Source: Hypholoma sublateritium FD-334 SS-4 (lineage: Eukaryota > Basidiomycota > Agaricomycetes > Agaricales > Strophariaceae). Taken from it: a DNA stretch of 64,000 nucleotides. Below are positions 10,139-20,726 of this stretch, piece after piece; positions within the stretch are counted from its first letter, which is position 1; every line of letters starts with the position of its first letter. The position numbers were made by a program, and so were the translations under genes. The notes beneath the pieces are model-generated. The model made no database searches. It was given only the letters and a program-made list of their open reading frames with translations, and was not told the origin of the DNA. The stretch spans positions 242,446-306,445 of the forward strand of contig KN817530.1 in assembly GCA_000827495.1 (NCBI GenBank), read 5' to 3'.

Positions 10139-10166
10139 AAAAAAAAAAAAAAAAAAAAAAAAAAAA
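10139..10166 (+). repeat. Poly(A) tail of the LINE
   Basis: A run of 28 A residues follows about 200 bp of 3' untranslated sequence after ORF2 and marks the 3' end of the retrotransposon. Host sequence starts with GTGCCTAGGTC. The tract is uninterrupted, as expected for a recent insertion, because such tracts decay quickly. Confidence 0.9.
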
Positions 10167-10252
10167 GTGCCTAGGTCACGTTCGTGATTTGACCCATATA
10201 TGGTATGTGCTGAGTTTAAAACCTGGAGTGTGCTCAATCACGATGATTCGCT

Positions 10253-10380
10253 ACCAGTCTCCTTGGTAGTAATTACAGCACTTTTCCGACCTCATTTGGT
10301 ATGTCCACTTTTTCCCCCGCTATTCATATTTAAGACTACCACTACCTATAGTAGGATAATTACTACCAAGTGAGACTGGT
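10253..10380. repeat. Imperfect inverted repeat, MITE-like hairpin
   Basis: The left arm 10253-10275 (ACCAGTCTCC...AGTAATTA) is the reverse complement of the right arm 10357-10380, except for one extra T in the right arm. The arms are about 23 nt and enclose about 80 bp of AT-rich DNA. The 128-bp total is small for a MITE and no target duplication is clear. It begins less than 100 bp after the LINE tail. A tiny foldback element or a transcribed hairpin are the options. Confidence 0.6.
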
Positions 10381-10593
10381 TCGAGTCTATTGGGAACAAT
10401 TGGACTCGGCAAACGTGCGTGGACTGGCGCACGATCAGTGGCAGTGTGGTAATGCGCTCCAGCCTCTTGGCGTCCATTGTATGATGGACCTGCGGATTAT
10501 GCGTGTTCGATGTCCTAGTATTGGCCTTCTTTGGATCTAAGCGTACAGCAGTACACTCCCGTCCCTTTCTTCACCCCATTTTCCAACTGTCGT

Positions 10594-12721
10594 ATGGAGG
10601 TCGGCAGTCTCGGTGGTCGTGCTAACACGCCGTTTAGCGATCTTCTTCTCGCGGTGTTCAACGTGAGTATTCGCTGGTTTCGCTAACGCGCAGATTTAGG
10701 TGTCTCACTCCGCTTATTCCAATCCTCCAGTCTATCCTCGAGGTTTTCATCATTTGCGCTGCTGGATATATCCTTGCTCGACAAGGCATTCTTGACAAGA
10801 GGACGCAAAAGGTGTGCAGTTTTCGCAAACTCTTGGTAGTTGGGTCGTTAAATGGCGGGCTGTACTAGCAAATCAACAGGCTCAATGTTTCTCTCTTCAC
10901 ACCGGCCCTTCTATTTTCCAAGGTTGCTTTTTACCTCACACCTGGTGTGTTTTTACCTGCAGTGCTCCAAATGAATTACTGAAGATGTATTGTGCTCAGA
11001 GAAATTGAAGGAATTATGGGTAATTCCAATCTGGTTTGTTATTGTGACTACCGCCTCCATGGCCGTTGGTCGCCTTCTTGGATGGATATTTGGTTTGCGA
11101 CGGTCTCAAAGGTACGAATCTACACTTTCTTTCTTCGGTGCACCTATTCACCGTGACACCGACGAGTAGGAGTTTCGTCATGGCCGCAGCAATGTTCATG
11201 AACTCCAATGCACTGCCAATCGCCTTGATGCAGAGCCTCGTGGTATCTGTACCTGACCTGGCATGGGGCTCTGACGATAACAAGAACGCAATGCTTGGGC
11301 GAGCTCTGACGTATCTGACAATGTACAGCACGCTAGGCATGGTGGTACGTTGCCTGTCGATCAGTTTGTTTCCACTACCATTACATCGAACTTAAACGTC
11401 ATTTTTTCCTATAAGGTTCGATACAGCTATGGTGTGAGCTTGCTCTCACGAGCTGATACCATACTTTCTGCTTCTACCACTGTCGTTGTTTCTGAACACG
11501 ATGACCATGAGCAGACACCCCTCCTTGACGCCCCCGAGCCCCTCGGGGCATCCGACGATGAGATTATTCGCTCGCATCCTTCCTCGTCGACCTTAACAGG
11601 ATTCTCAAGTCACAACAAACTGTCAACATCTACTACGTCGTCATCCAACAGTGGCAACTGCTCTCCGCGCATTATGGGCTCTCCACCGCCAATGTCTAGT
11701 CATTTACTGCCTGGCCCAGAGACCGTCACGTTAGAACTTCATTGCGAGGACACACTGCAAAGGCCCTCCTCCAAACGCAAGAATACCACATTTTACAACT
11801 CATTTCCAAATTCGCCAAACGAAAGCCGGCAAGAGCTACCAACTTATGATGACGACTTGAGTGCAGATGAAGAGGACGCCCCTGGGCACCAGAGCGGGCA
11901 CTCTCACTCACAAGTAGACGCGGATGCCCTTCCTACGCATCATCATGAGCGTGATGCCCACTCGAGCGCTCGTCATGCTGTATATCGTCTCTTGCATCGT
12001 CTTAGCCGTCCTTGGGTCGCATTCGTGACCTTCATGACAGTTCCACTGTGGGCTGCAATCGCTTCTTTATTCGTTGCCTGCTTCGATCCCGTCAAACATG
12101 CCCTCGAGGTTCACATGACACCGCTCAACGAAGCTATCAGTGTGGCAGGCAAGTGTGCAGTTCCATTGACACTAGTCGTGCTGGGCGCGTACTTTTACGT
12201 ACCCGAACCGGAAGACGATCGCTCAGGGATCGCCACGTCTCTCCCGCGGCGAAAAAAAACAGCGAAACAAGCATGGTTCCAGAAGCTGCGCAACATCATC
12301 CGTTCTGCATCTTCCTATGGGTCAGATGTTAGCTGGGGGAATGCGGACGCGACAAGGCCCAAGGAGACCATCACCGTTGCACTAGCAGTGGCAGCCCGTA
12401 TGCTTATAACCCCTGCGGTTCTGCTGCCGTTCATCATGCTCGCTACTAAGAGTGACTGGCACGCTGTGTTCGAAGAGTGAGCCTGCTATTTTGTATTCTC
12501 AAAAAGTGAAGCTGATCAGCTGCAGTCCTGTTTTTGTAGTGGTGAACACGATCCTTCTTTGCTCACCACCAGCGCTGACGCTCGCTCAAATTACGGCTGC
12601 GGTTTCTGGTGATGCATTCGAGCGGCTCATCAGCCGCACGATCTTCTGGAGCTACTGCATCATGACGCCACCGGTGACCATTGGGTGTGTGTTGCTTGGG
12701 CTGTGGTTGGCTAAAGCATAG
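10594..12721 (+). CDS. Auxin efflux carrier (AEC/PIN-like) membrane transporter
   Basis: Seven exons give about 589 residues. Introns are 10663-10730, 10812-10868, 10945-10999, 11112-11169, 11345-11415 and 12477-12525. The family is recognised from the N-terminal membrane block (SILEVFIICAAGYILARQG, NRLNVSLFTPALLFSKVAF, ELWVIPIWFVIVTTAS, FMNSNALPIALMQSLV) and the C-terminal block (VFVVVNTILLCSPPALTLAQ, RTIFWSYCIMTPP). Between them is a long Ser/Pro/His-rich cytosolic loop of about 200 residues, usual in fungal members such as yeast Ecm3. Family members sit in the ER or plasma membrane, and their fungal substrates are poorly known. The start is the ATG that makes exon 1 join in phase to SILEVF. 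The RT-derived element upstream ends about 430 bp before it. Confidence 0.9.
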
Positions 12722-13213
12722 CGCAATCTTCGTCTTTCTTTCGTCTTTGGTTCTGTGATGCTCTCCATATATCGTCTATCTCATTTGGCACACATATAAA
12801 GCGATCTTCTCTTCTTCAATTAGCATCGGTTGTCCCAGTAATCATTTCCCCCTAGTCGACATGCCTTGCCTTTTTTTAGTCGCCTTGTCACTCTATGAAA
12901 TTCGCCGTCGTTAGATACGTTACCAGGAATACTAACGGCTCACTTTTCTCACCACAAAGCGTACTTGTTTCAGTTAGATACAATCCGGTAGATGACTTGT
13001 GCTCTATTTATCTAATAGAATCCATGAAATTGCTATGATTGAACGATGAACTGTCACACGCGAGATGATTCTCTAAGGAAAGCAATAATGATATTAGAAT
13101 ACAAGCATGTTGATTAGGGATTTGTACGGCAATTTTCGTGACTAGTGTATGGAGAGTAGGGTATCGTGTAATGGGGTCAAAAGTCAGGGGAGTGCATATC
13201 ATTACAAGGGGGA

Positions 13214-14301
13214 TTATGACTTCGTTTCTGTAGTCGAGTCTGATGATGTACTTGACAGCCCAGGTAACGGAATTTTCAAAGTTGCACGCGTGGCTAAAAC
13301 ACGCCTGACTTGGTGTTGGATCAGCTCATGAAGTTTCGGGACATTCGCCAGCTTGGCGCGGCTTCCCATCAAGGAAGTAGTCGTTAGGTCAAGCACAAAA
13401 TTTGGTGAGATGGTCAATGTTAGTACTGGCGAAGGAGATGATGTAGATGGCGGTCGGACGGTTATCTAGATGGACGATAAAGTATTCAGTATTTTTGTAC
13501 GGCGTTAGTTCGTGGCGACTCACCGAGGACTTGAACTGTGATAGTGATATCGTAAGAGAAATGGGCAGCCGCGCGAAGGAGGCTGTCGGGTAATTGAAGA
13601 GGTACGACGTAGACAAAGACAGCGATAGGGTGTCCATATATGAGGCGTCAAACTCTATCTCCTGGCGGCGCGTCTTTGTGAGAAAGATCATGCATAGGCG
13701 CAGAGGTGGAGGCGACGTACTGAGGGTGCGTCCTGCTCGCCACGACGGATGCGCGCATTGTAGAGCGAAGGTGCTGAGAGCCCTAGGTTGACCGAATGGA
13801 TGGTTATATGGTCCTAAGAAGCCGTATTAAAAGAGTCGATGCGGTCAGACGACCACGACGTACCACGAAGCCTACGGGGCGGACCGAGTTCGCGTAGGAT
13901 TCTATGCGCTTCCGGGCAATCTCATCTCCTTCTATACCTGTGGCATCGTCCCGCAGCTTCGACCGGTATATATCAACGATCTGAAATCCAATTCAGGTGG
14001 TGCATGTCATGAGAATCGGGCCTGGGCGGAGACCGACCTGCTTCAGAAGCACGTTAAACCATTCTGTGGATTCGTGTGCGTCGGGGTCGTGCTCAGGTAG
14101 CGTTTGGCGCGCCTGGAAATTTCGTTGCCGAACAAACGCGTCGTTGTCAACCTGTTGGTGATATGCCGCGGGCGGATATTTGGAGGATTCGAGAAATAGG
14201 TATTTGAGGACCGCGCCGAGTAGGAGCAATATACTAAGCTGGCCGATGATGAGGCCCTGGGTGAAGGTGGGTTGGAAGAAGAGGGGAAATCCGCTCGACA
14301 T
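13214..14301 (-). CDS. MMM1: Maintenance of mitochondrial morphology protein 1 (ERMES subunit)
   Basis: Five exons (14301-14038, 13980-13864, 13813-13721, 13661-13524, 13465-13214) give 287 residues. One membrane helix near the N terminus (FTQGLIIGQLSILLLLGAVL) is followed by an SMP lipid-transfer domain: STEWFNVLLKQ, IVDIYRSKLRD, RIESYANSVRPVGFV, ITIHSVNLGLSAP, IEFDASYMDTLSLSLSTSYL, SFARLPISLTISLSQFKSS, and then a C-terminal part with HELIQHQVRRVL. MMM1 anchors the ERMES tether in the ER and passes phospholipids to mitochondria. The protein is shorter than many ascomycete orthologues (350-450), mainly because the lumenal N terminus is short. All junctions are in phase with GT-AG ends, so the gene looks intact. 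Confidence 0.93.
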
Positions 14302-14614
14302 TGCGGGGAAGATCGTCGGGGAAGAGGAAAATAGTAGGCCTGCGGGGAAGCGACTCGAGTCTCGGACTACTACTATGTGCGGCGCTACCGTTACGCCCGG
14401 CAGACCATGTGTTAACGGTATTGCTTATGTAACGAGATAAGATGTTAACTTGAAAATCTAGCAATTGCAAGTTGTCAAAAGTCCAAACAAAAGTCTCTAC
14501 AATATTTAAGTAGCCTTCTCCAAAGGCCATTTAATATTTAGCATTGATTTAGCATTATTTAATTCTGCTCATTGTTAGCGCTACGACATAACTCTGAACA
14601 TAACTCTCTAATTA

Positions 14615-14788
14615 CTGTAGATGTACGCAGTAAGTCTCAGACAAACACGGTGAGTGTAAACGGCTGTATTTATATACCTGTAGATGTACGCAGTAAGTCT
14701 ACAGGTATGGGATAATAAGTATATGAATAAGTGAATGATGTAATGAGAAGTACTGACCTCAGACGAACACGGTGAGTGTAAACGGCTG
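14615..14788. repeat. Interleaved direct repeats
   Basis: Two repeat families alternate. A 23-bp unit (CTGTAGATGTACGCAGTAAG + TCT) occurs at 14615-14637 and 14678-14700, identical. A 31-bp unit that begins CTCAGAC and ends AACGGCTG occurs at 14636-14666 and 14758-14788 with one mismatch (A to G). The order is a-b-a-b with unequal spacers, which suggests a duplicated segment that later diverged between the copies. Confidence 0.85.
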
Positions 14789-14855
14789 AGGGACAGTACT
14801 CTGCGCGAGGTGAAAATACTTAGTCAGCGCACGGGATGTACCGTGTACGATGATG

Positions 14856-14935
14856 TGGTGAGGTAGTGCGCGCCACTGGAGAGTGGGCGCGCGCGTTCGA
14901 TCCCAGGCAGAAGTAAAGAAAGAAAATAGAAAAGT
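14856..14935 (+). repeat. tRNA-like head with A-rich tail, possible SINE
   Basis: GTTCGATCCC (14895-14904) matches the pol III B box almost perfectly. TGGTGAGGTAGTGCG (14856-14870) is a weak A box at a plausible distance. An A-rich stretch (AAGTAAAGAAAGAAAATAG) follows at once. No full cloverleaf can be folded, so a functional tRNA is unlikely. A short tRNA-derived retroelement is a reasonable reading. A second copy in the genome would be needed to support it. Confidence 0.35.
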
Positions 14936-15382
14936 AACATAGCTCACAAGCTTCCCTCAACAATTACTTAATGCAGCACGCCTTCAACCTTGAGCACGCC
15001 GTTGGCACTTGGTCGGCACGCCGTCCGCTCGGTGACGTCGGCGATGGGCGCTTGATGGGCGCGCTCAGCGTGCGTGGGGTCCTGCTCAAGTCCTGCTTGG
15101 TTCTGACACGGCGGACAATCAATTGTCAAGTTGAGCGGGCCATCGTCATGTCAAGCCACTTAAAGGCTGCTCGTCAAATCGAACTTACCTGTAATTAATC
15201 TGTCCCATATTCTTGAAGTTATTGTTTGCTCATCGTGAAATCAGTTGGCAGTGGGCAATACAGGAAAAATTTATCCATTTAATATTGTCATAGCAAGTGC
15301 GTCCTTTTGCTGAGCTAATAGCTGACAAATAAGGCCGTTGTCTCATTATATTATAGACTGTAATCAGCACCTCCATGACAAT

Positions 15383-16939
15383 ATGGTCAAGGCTTACGTT
15401 TCTTGGCCATTTGCTCCCTTGACAAATTCCTTGGTACACAAGGCGTTGCAGTCCATTGACTTATCCATAGATTTTATCACCAAAGAAGAGCGGGATGCTA
15501 CAAAAGAACCATTGCTTCAGTGGTGCACTTACGACGACATTGACCACGAACTGGCCCATTTCAAACGCGAAACAGTCCTTTCTTCCAGCTACACTTTTCG
15601 AAAAGCTTTGATTAGGAAACACTTTCTCTCTCGCGTCCTCCAATCGTACTTGACGAAACATCCAGGCTCTGTCCTTAAGGATGCCGTTCCTCAAACGTTC
15701 GAAATTGACCTTTCTTTCGCTGATGAGTTGGATGAAATGTGGACAGACGAACTCTGGGAACTTGGAGACAAACTTGATTCTGGTAATACCTGGTGGATTT
15801 TGAAGCCGTAAGTTCTGCTTGTATTCAAAGCTATTTTTATCTTGATCGTTAACAAGATTTTTACAGCGGAATGTCAGATCGTGGTATGGGCATACGGCTT
15901 TTCAAATCGAAAGACAATCTGCAGGAAATATTTGAATCATTCGACGAGGATTCGGATGAGGAGAATGACGAAATTCAAAACCAAGATGAGGATGCAACAG
16001 CTATTATAACATCTCAGCTACGCCATTTTGTGATACAGGTCCATCTCTCAGCTTATATCACCCTTAAGAAAATATTAATTTCAAGGCCAGGAATATATTA
16101 TGACCCCCCTCTTACTGGACCCGTCAGAAACCATGGATAAATCTCAAAGCAATGATAACCTTGTCGGGCGAAAAGTTCGTGTTCAAAATATCTCCTTTTA
16201 GTTCATGGATGGCTGATAATTCCACGTTAGTTTCATCTAAGAGTATACTGCGTATCAAACGGGGATATTCAACTATACCTATATGACCGAATCCTCGCCT
16301 TGTTTTCGTCCGCTGCCTATCAACAACTCGATTCTGACGACATCGAGGATTCGTCCAAAGTCAATCTGAAAGCACATCTCACCAATACCTCCCTCCAAGC
16401 AGAATTGGGCGAATCAAATGTTCGCCTTCTTGACGAATTAGAGGGTTGCACTGTTCTTTCAGATAAAAAAAATCAGAGGACATTCGAGAAGGCGGACATA
16501 TCTAACCTGATAAGCCAGGTCAAGGATGTACTTGTGGAAACATTCAGGGCTGCACTGCAAAACCCAGTTCATTTCCAGGTGATTTATAAAATGACACACC
16601 GCGTATGTATGGCCGCTCAAATTGATTTGATAGGCTCTCCCAAACGCATTTGAACTTTATGGGGTTGATTTCATTGTTAGCCACAACGCCTCAAATTCCG
16701 AGTATCCGTTCCAAGCCAAAATTTTAGAGATCAATGCCGAACCCGCTATTGAGCTCACAGGACCACGGCTGACCTGGATCTTGGAAGACCTCTTCATGGC
16801 TACTGCTAAAGTATGCATTGCCCCATTTTTTGCCGCTAGGGAGAAATCTACGGATTCCTGGAAAATCGGTGAAGTCTGCCACAATTTTATTAAATGTATG
16901 GATGAAGACGTACGAGGGCCACAACGAACTGCTATATGA
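15383..16939 (+). CDS. Tubulin-tyrosine ligase family protein (ATP-grasp; Pby1-like)
   Basis: The start ATG gives MVKAYVSWPFAPLTNSLV, the conserved N-terminal strand of fungal TTL-like proteins. Exons then add WWILKPGMSDRGMGIRLF (the ATP-grasp lysine loop), an acidic stretch rich in Asp/Glu, EYIMTPLLLDP, FHLRVYCVSNGDIQLYLYDR (reached only with the acceptor at about 16228; another choice runs into a stop), DRILALFSSAAYQQ, and finally FELYGVDFIVSH and KILEINAEPAIELTG, the metal-binding end of the fold. The stop is TGA at 16937-16939. Relatives ligate amino acids to protein C termini; yeast Pby1 is linked to P-bodies. The substrate here is unknown. The next gene, a kinase, starts 167 bp downstream on the same strand. 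All splice sites needed are canonical. Confidence 0.9.
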
Positions 16940-17106
16940 CGGATTTATGTTTCTCCGCTATCCTACGCATGTATCCAGTAGAGTTTTCATCGCGAGTTTT
17001 TCAAGACAAGCGCACGGCCCGGGATCCCGCTTTTGTTTATCGTTATTTTAAATTTGAAGTTTCGGGATGTTGTGCGCAACGTTGAACAGCTTGATCAACG
17101 TTTTTA

Positions 17107-18627
17107 ATGTCTGCTGATCCAGGACCTTCAGGACCTTCAACTCCCTCTAAAAAGCGCTCGAAATGGGAGGAAGATGAGGAAGAAGATGGCCGCCCTCTCT
17201 ACGTGCCTCAGTCAAAGCGTCGCGTCAAAGTCAAACCCTCGGCGGTGGAAGAACGCTCGGGGGCGCCTCCGTCTCGCACCCCGAGTCAAACCCCGTCGAC
17301 CATCTACAGACCGGCGCACAGCATATATGTTCCCCCAAGGACTGCGCACCCTCCGATATGCCCTTCACGCTCTGTGTACTCGTACGAGCGCCTGAACCAG
17401 ATAGAAGAAGGTTCTTACGGAGTTGTTTTTCGGGCGCGGGACAAACAGACGGGTGATATCGTCGCCCTAAAGAAGCTGAAGCTCGATGAGGAGAAGAATG
17501 GCTTCCCCATAACAGCCCTGCGCGAAGTGTACGCGCTCATGTCGTGCCGGCATGAGAACGTTGTGGGCGTGCGCGAGGTTGTCGTCGGGGACACGTTAAC
17601 GCAGTGCGTGCTGAATTATCTGATGCATAGTTGGCGTGTAATCACAATCTGCTATGGTTCTTGTTCAATGGCAAAGAGTTTTCGTTGTGATGGACTTCAT
17701 TGAACACGATCTAAAATCATTGCTGAATATGATGCCTGCGCCATTCCTGCAGTCCGAGATCAAGACGCTCATGCTGCAGTTACTTTCTGCGGTAAATCAC
17801 TGCCACCAGAATTGGATCCTCCACCGCGACCTGAAGACCAGCAATCTGCTCATGAACAACCGCGGGACCATCAAAGTTGCAGATTTTGGCCTCGCACGGC
17901 GGTACGGAGATCCTGTCGGTGTCGGAGGATTGACACAACTTGTGGTGACCCTTTGGTATCGGTAAGCGACCGATGTGCCCCTATCAGCCTACCACTTGAC
18001 GCCTTGTACAGGGCCCCAGAAATTCTTTTAGGAGCCACGACCTACTCAACAGCAATCGACATGTGGTCCGTCGGTTGTATCTTCGCCGAACTCATCCTCA
18101 AGGAGCCGCTGTTCCAGGCGCATGGGGAGCTAGAGCTCATCTCGATGATATTCAAACTACTAGGCCCACCTACTAAGAACTCTTGGCCTGAATATTCTAC
18201 ACTGCCGCTTGCAGCTACCTTGACCCTCCCCTCACCACAGCCACACCAATTCAGGTCTAAATTTCCGTATCTCACTGCTGCAGGCTTAGATCTCCTCATG
18301 TCTCTAATGACATATGATCCAGAGCGCAGAATAAGTGCGGAGGAGGCGCTGGAACACCCGTACTTCACGTTAGAGCGTCCCTCATTTTGTTTATGATATC
18401 GCTGACAAGTTTTATCTTCAAGCGAGTCGCCCCTTCCAAAGCATCGAGATTTATTTGGATCGTTCCCGTCTGCCGCGGCTGGAGAAAAGTGTGTGATTGT
18501 TCTGGTAGTTATATTCAGTCACTGACATTAGTTTATTAGGAAACGCAAGCCGTTTGAGAGTCCTACTGCTCCGCGTGGTGCACATGGTATTTTCGAGGAG
18601 TCAATGTCAAATAATGTAAGCCCATAG
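17107..18627 (+). CDS. Cyclin-dependent kinase, CDK10/CDK11 (PITSLRE) type
   Basis: A basic and acidic N terminus of about 95 residues ([20 protein letters not shown]) precedes a kinase domain: glycine loop [16 protein letters not shown]-type lysine in IVALKKLKL, cyclin-binding helix [22 protein letters not shown], catalytic [25 protein letters not shown]-loop [26 protein letters not shown] and [17 protein letters not shown]. Two more small exons after 18370 give a Lys/Pro-rich tail. The PITALRE helix is one residue away from the PITSLRE signature of CDK11; CDK10 has PISSLRE. These kinases act in transcription and pre-mRNA processing with cyclin L, or with cyclin M for CDK10. Introns lie near 17609-17667 and 17962-18010. 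The gene converges on RAP1 with 118 bp between stops. Confidence 0.88.
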
Positions 18628-18745
18628 GGCAGTACAAGATATCCTATATTATACACAGCGATGCGGGTATAGATGCAAAACAGAAAACATGCATGACAAA
18701 TAAATATTGAGAGTTTCGGCAAGTCGTTCGGCCCAGATGTGACAG

Positions 18746-20726
18746 TTATCGAAAGTCGTCTGTGAACTTGGCTTGAAGCTCTTCTCGCATTTGCTGGAAT
18801 CGTGAGCGGGTTCTTCCCATTTCCCCGCATTTGTCATAGAATTCCTGTACTTCCTCGACGGTGAATCGGTAATCCTTGGCAATGTCTCGTATGCCTTGAT
18901 CAATGACATGCAGGTTGGCTATAGCCACCAAAGTGGCAGGCGGCACCTGCCCTTCCTGGCTGATTAGACTAATATCTGCCATGGGTTCCCTTGGGGCAAA
19001 GGCAATTAGCATAGGTATGAAGGGCACCTTTTGAGCAGAACTTACTGCTCTAGACGTGGCCGTTTGTCCACGTTAGATTGTCCTTCGTCCGTTGCCTTTC
19101 TCTTAGTAGCCCATGTTGGCGGAGGGGCATTTCCGATCCGAATGGCCCATTCCTGGGCTTCTTCGTCCATTTCTTCTTCTGCAGGACTTTTCCTGGTGTT
19201 TGATGGGTCCTGAGGGGCGGTAGTCAAAGGAGCTGGTAGGATTACGGGGTACTGGGCGTTGCTTGCAACTGCCAGTTCATGTATTGCTGCGATCGCCGCA
19301 TGCGGAAAGGTATGTGTGCCATCTGCAGCTACCTCAGTCGGGAGAGAGCCTCCTGGCGCAGGGGCCCCGTTCATGTCATTATGGAGCTCGTCAGAAGGCG
19401 AACTTTCGTCGGCAGCCTTGGCCTTCTTCTTTCTGGCCCGCTTCGGCTTGTCTTCGGCCTGGCGTACATATCCATACTGGCCTTTCTCACCAGGTGTGGG
19501 CTTCTTTTGGTCTACAATGCGAGCGATAATCGTGTCGAGTCGACCAGAATTTTTCTTGTATCTCTCTCTCCACGATTGCCAAGTATGTCGTGTGACCCAA
19601 GTGTATTCCGGATCCCCGCTCTGTTTAAATAACTCTATCAGAAGATATCTATGCACGACTTGTACACGACAAAAATCGTACAACTCACCAGGTCGCATAA
19701 CTGTTGGTACAAGCGGTTTCCGGTTCGTCCACCGGTTTCTTTGTAGGGTATCTTGGCCGCGATCCAGTTGCATAAGTGCTCTTCGTCTTGATCTGTAAAT
19801 TGGGTTCTCCTAGTGAGGGTGGCTCAGTGTCGAAACGATACGATAAAAGGGAAAGTACATACTCTTCGCCTGGTCTGCGCCCTCCTGGATTCTTGTAGAC
19901 GAGTGGCGTGTACACGACCGCACCTTTTTCAATGCACTTCTTGACCCAGAGATACGACTCGATGTACTTGTCTGCGACGCCCTGGTATTGCAGCACCAGG
20001 TGATGAAAGATCTCCGTGTTGGGATCGGCGAGGATGACCCGCGCGGACTGGGCTGACGCGTGAGGGTCGCCGCCTGAGTGCTAACGGGGCAAGATAAGAT
20101 GGGTGCCACCTTTTAGCGAAAGTATGTACCATAATGCGCGCGCTGAGTGCGCTGCGCGCGTTCGGGTTGGCGATACTTGCGTGAATGTGCATTGTAATCG
20201 GCGTCCCATTCTCGGTGAAGATCTGCTTGAGGAGCATTCCCGCGATCTTGCACGCATCGATGTAAGTATATGGGACGAAGTGCCGGTCAGGCCTATCTGC
20301 GCTTGTCCAGCAGAGGCGCAGGCGCTCCTCTTCCGCCGTCGAAGGCTGCACGAGTATGTATCCCTGCCGTGGAACTTTGGCCTCGACACGTCCACCAAGC
20401 GACTTGGGCGGTCGTCAGCATTACGGCTCCAGGAAAAGGGAAGAGGGTGGCATACGGTGATTGTCTCGCATAGCTCTGCTTGTATCTCTTGAGATAGGTC
20501 TTTTTGAATAAAAAATTTGATTGCGAGGCCATTTGTATCCTGGAATATAGGCTGAATGGAGGTGAGCGAGGGCCAAGAGACGCTGAAGGGAAATTACCAT
20601 CGTGCCACTGGATGGTGCCCCGAGTTTAAGGTTGAGGGTAAGAAGACGATTAGGGTTTCGTGCCACATGGGTTAGGTTTTGTTTGTGTACGTAAGCATTA
20701 TTGCCACTTGTCCCAAACACCTCCAT
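18746..20726 (-). CDS. RAP1: Telomere protein Rap1 (BRCT, Myb, C-terminal domain)
   Basis: The spliced product is about 585 residues. A BRCT-like module lies near 50-133 (FFIQKDLSQEIQAELCETI, LGGRVEAKVPRQGYILVQP, HFVPYTYIDACKIAG). A conserved block follows (SARVILADPNTEIFHHLV, ADKYIESYLWVKKCIEKG), then a Rap1-type Myb domain near 236-303 (RTQFTDQDEEHLCNWIA, KIPYKETGGRTGNRLYQQL, YTWVTRHTWQSWRERYKK). The middle is Lys/Ser/Pro-rich and carries basic patches (KRARKKKAK). The C-terminal exon (VPPATLVAIANLHVIDQGIR, FTVEEVQEFYDKCG) resembles a small helical tail domain. Rap1 binds or is recruited to telomeres and regulates their length and end protection. I chose the ATG at 20726 because exon 1 then joins in phase to DTNGLAIKFFIQ. 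The first 43 residues are less certain. Confidence 0.88.

Larger units (their letters stand above)
1600..10166 (+). mobile_element. Non-LTR retrotransposon (LINE), Tad1-like, near full length
   Basis: Two plus-strand ORFs are followed by a 28-A tail (10139-10166), the hallmark of a LINE. ORF1 has a CCHC knuckle and an RGG-like tail. ORF2 has AP endonuclease, reverse transcriptase, RNase H and a C-terminal CX2CX7HX4C finger. This domain order is known for the Tad1 clade of fungi, hence the call. The 5' end is uncertain: the first ambiguous base (1606) probably lies inside the element, and it may begin anywhere from about 1300. I found no clear target-site duplication comparing the bases after the A tail (starting GTGCCTAGGTC) with the left flank. 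Both ORFs stay open across all the N positions, so the element is young or represents a consensus of several copies. Confidence 0.9.
14302..15382. other. Repeat-rich intergenic region
   Basis: This 1.1-kb gap separates the divergent MMM1 and TTL genes. It holds interleaved direct repeats (14615-14788), a tRNA-like promoter motif with an A-rich tail (14856-14935), and a GC-rich block (about 14980-15080) with short open frames that match nothing I recognise. The last 150 bp are AT-rich and probably the TTL promoter. No gene is supported. Confidence 0.6.

Noticed and set aside
10378..10388. B-box-like GGTTCGAGTCT as part of a tRNA gene
   Set aside because: No matching T-arm, anticodon arm or acceptor stem can be drawn. 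The motif partly overlaps the right arm of the inverted repeat.
10663..10730. Exon starting at 10700 in the AEC gene
   Set aside because: That acceptor shifts the frame. The acceptor ending CCTCCAG at 10730 gives AVFNSILEVFIICAAGY, in line with the family.
16195..16230. Premature stop in the TTL-family gene, suggesting a pseudogene
   Set aside because: The stop appears only if the acceptor ending CCTTTTAG is used. The later acceptor (ACGTTAG) restores FHLRVYCVSNG in frame, matching the family.
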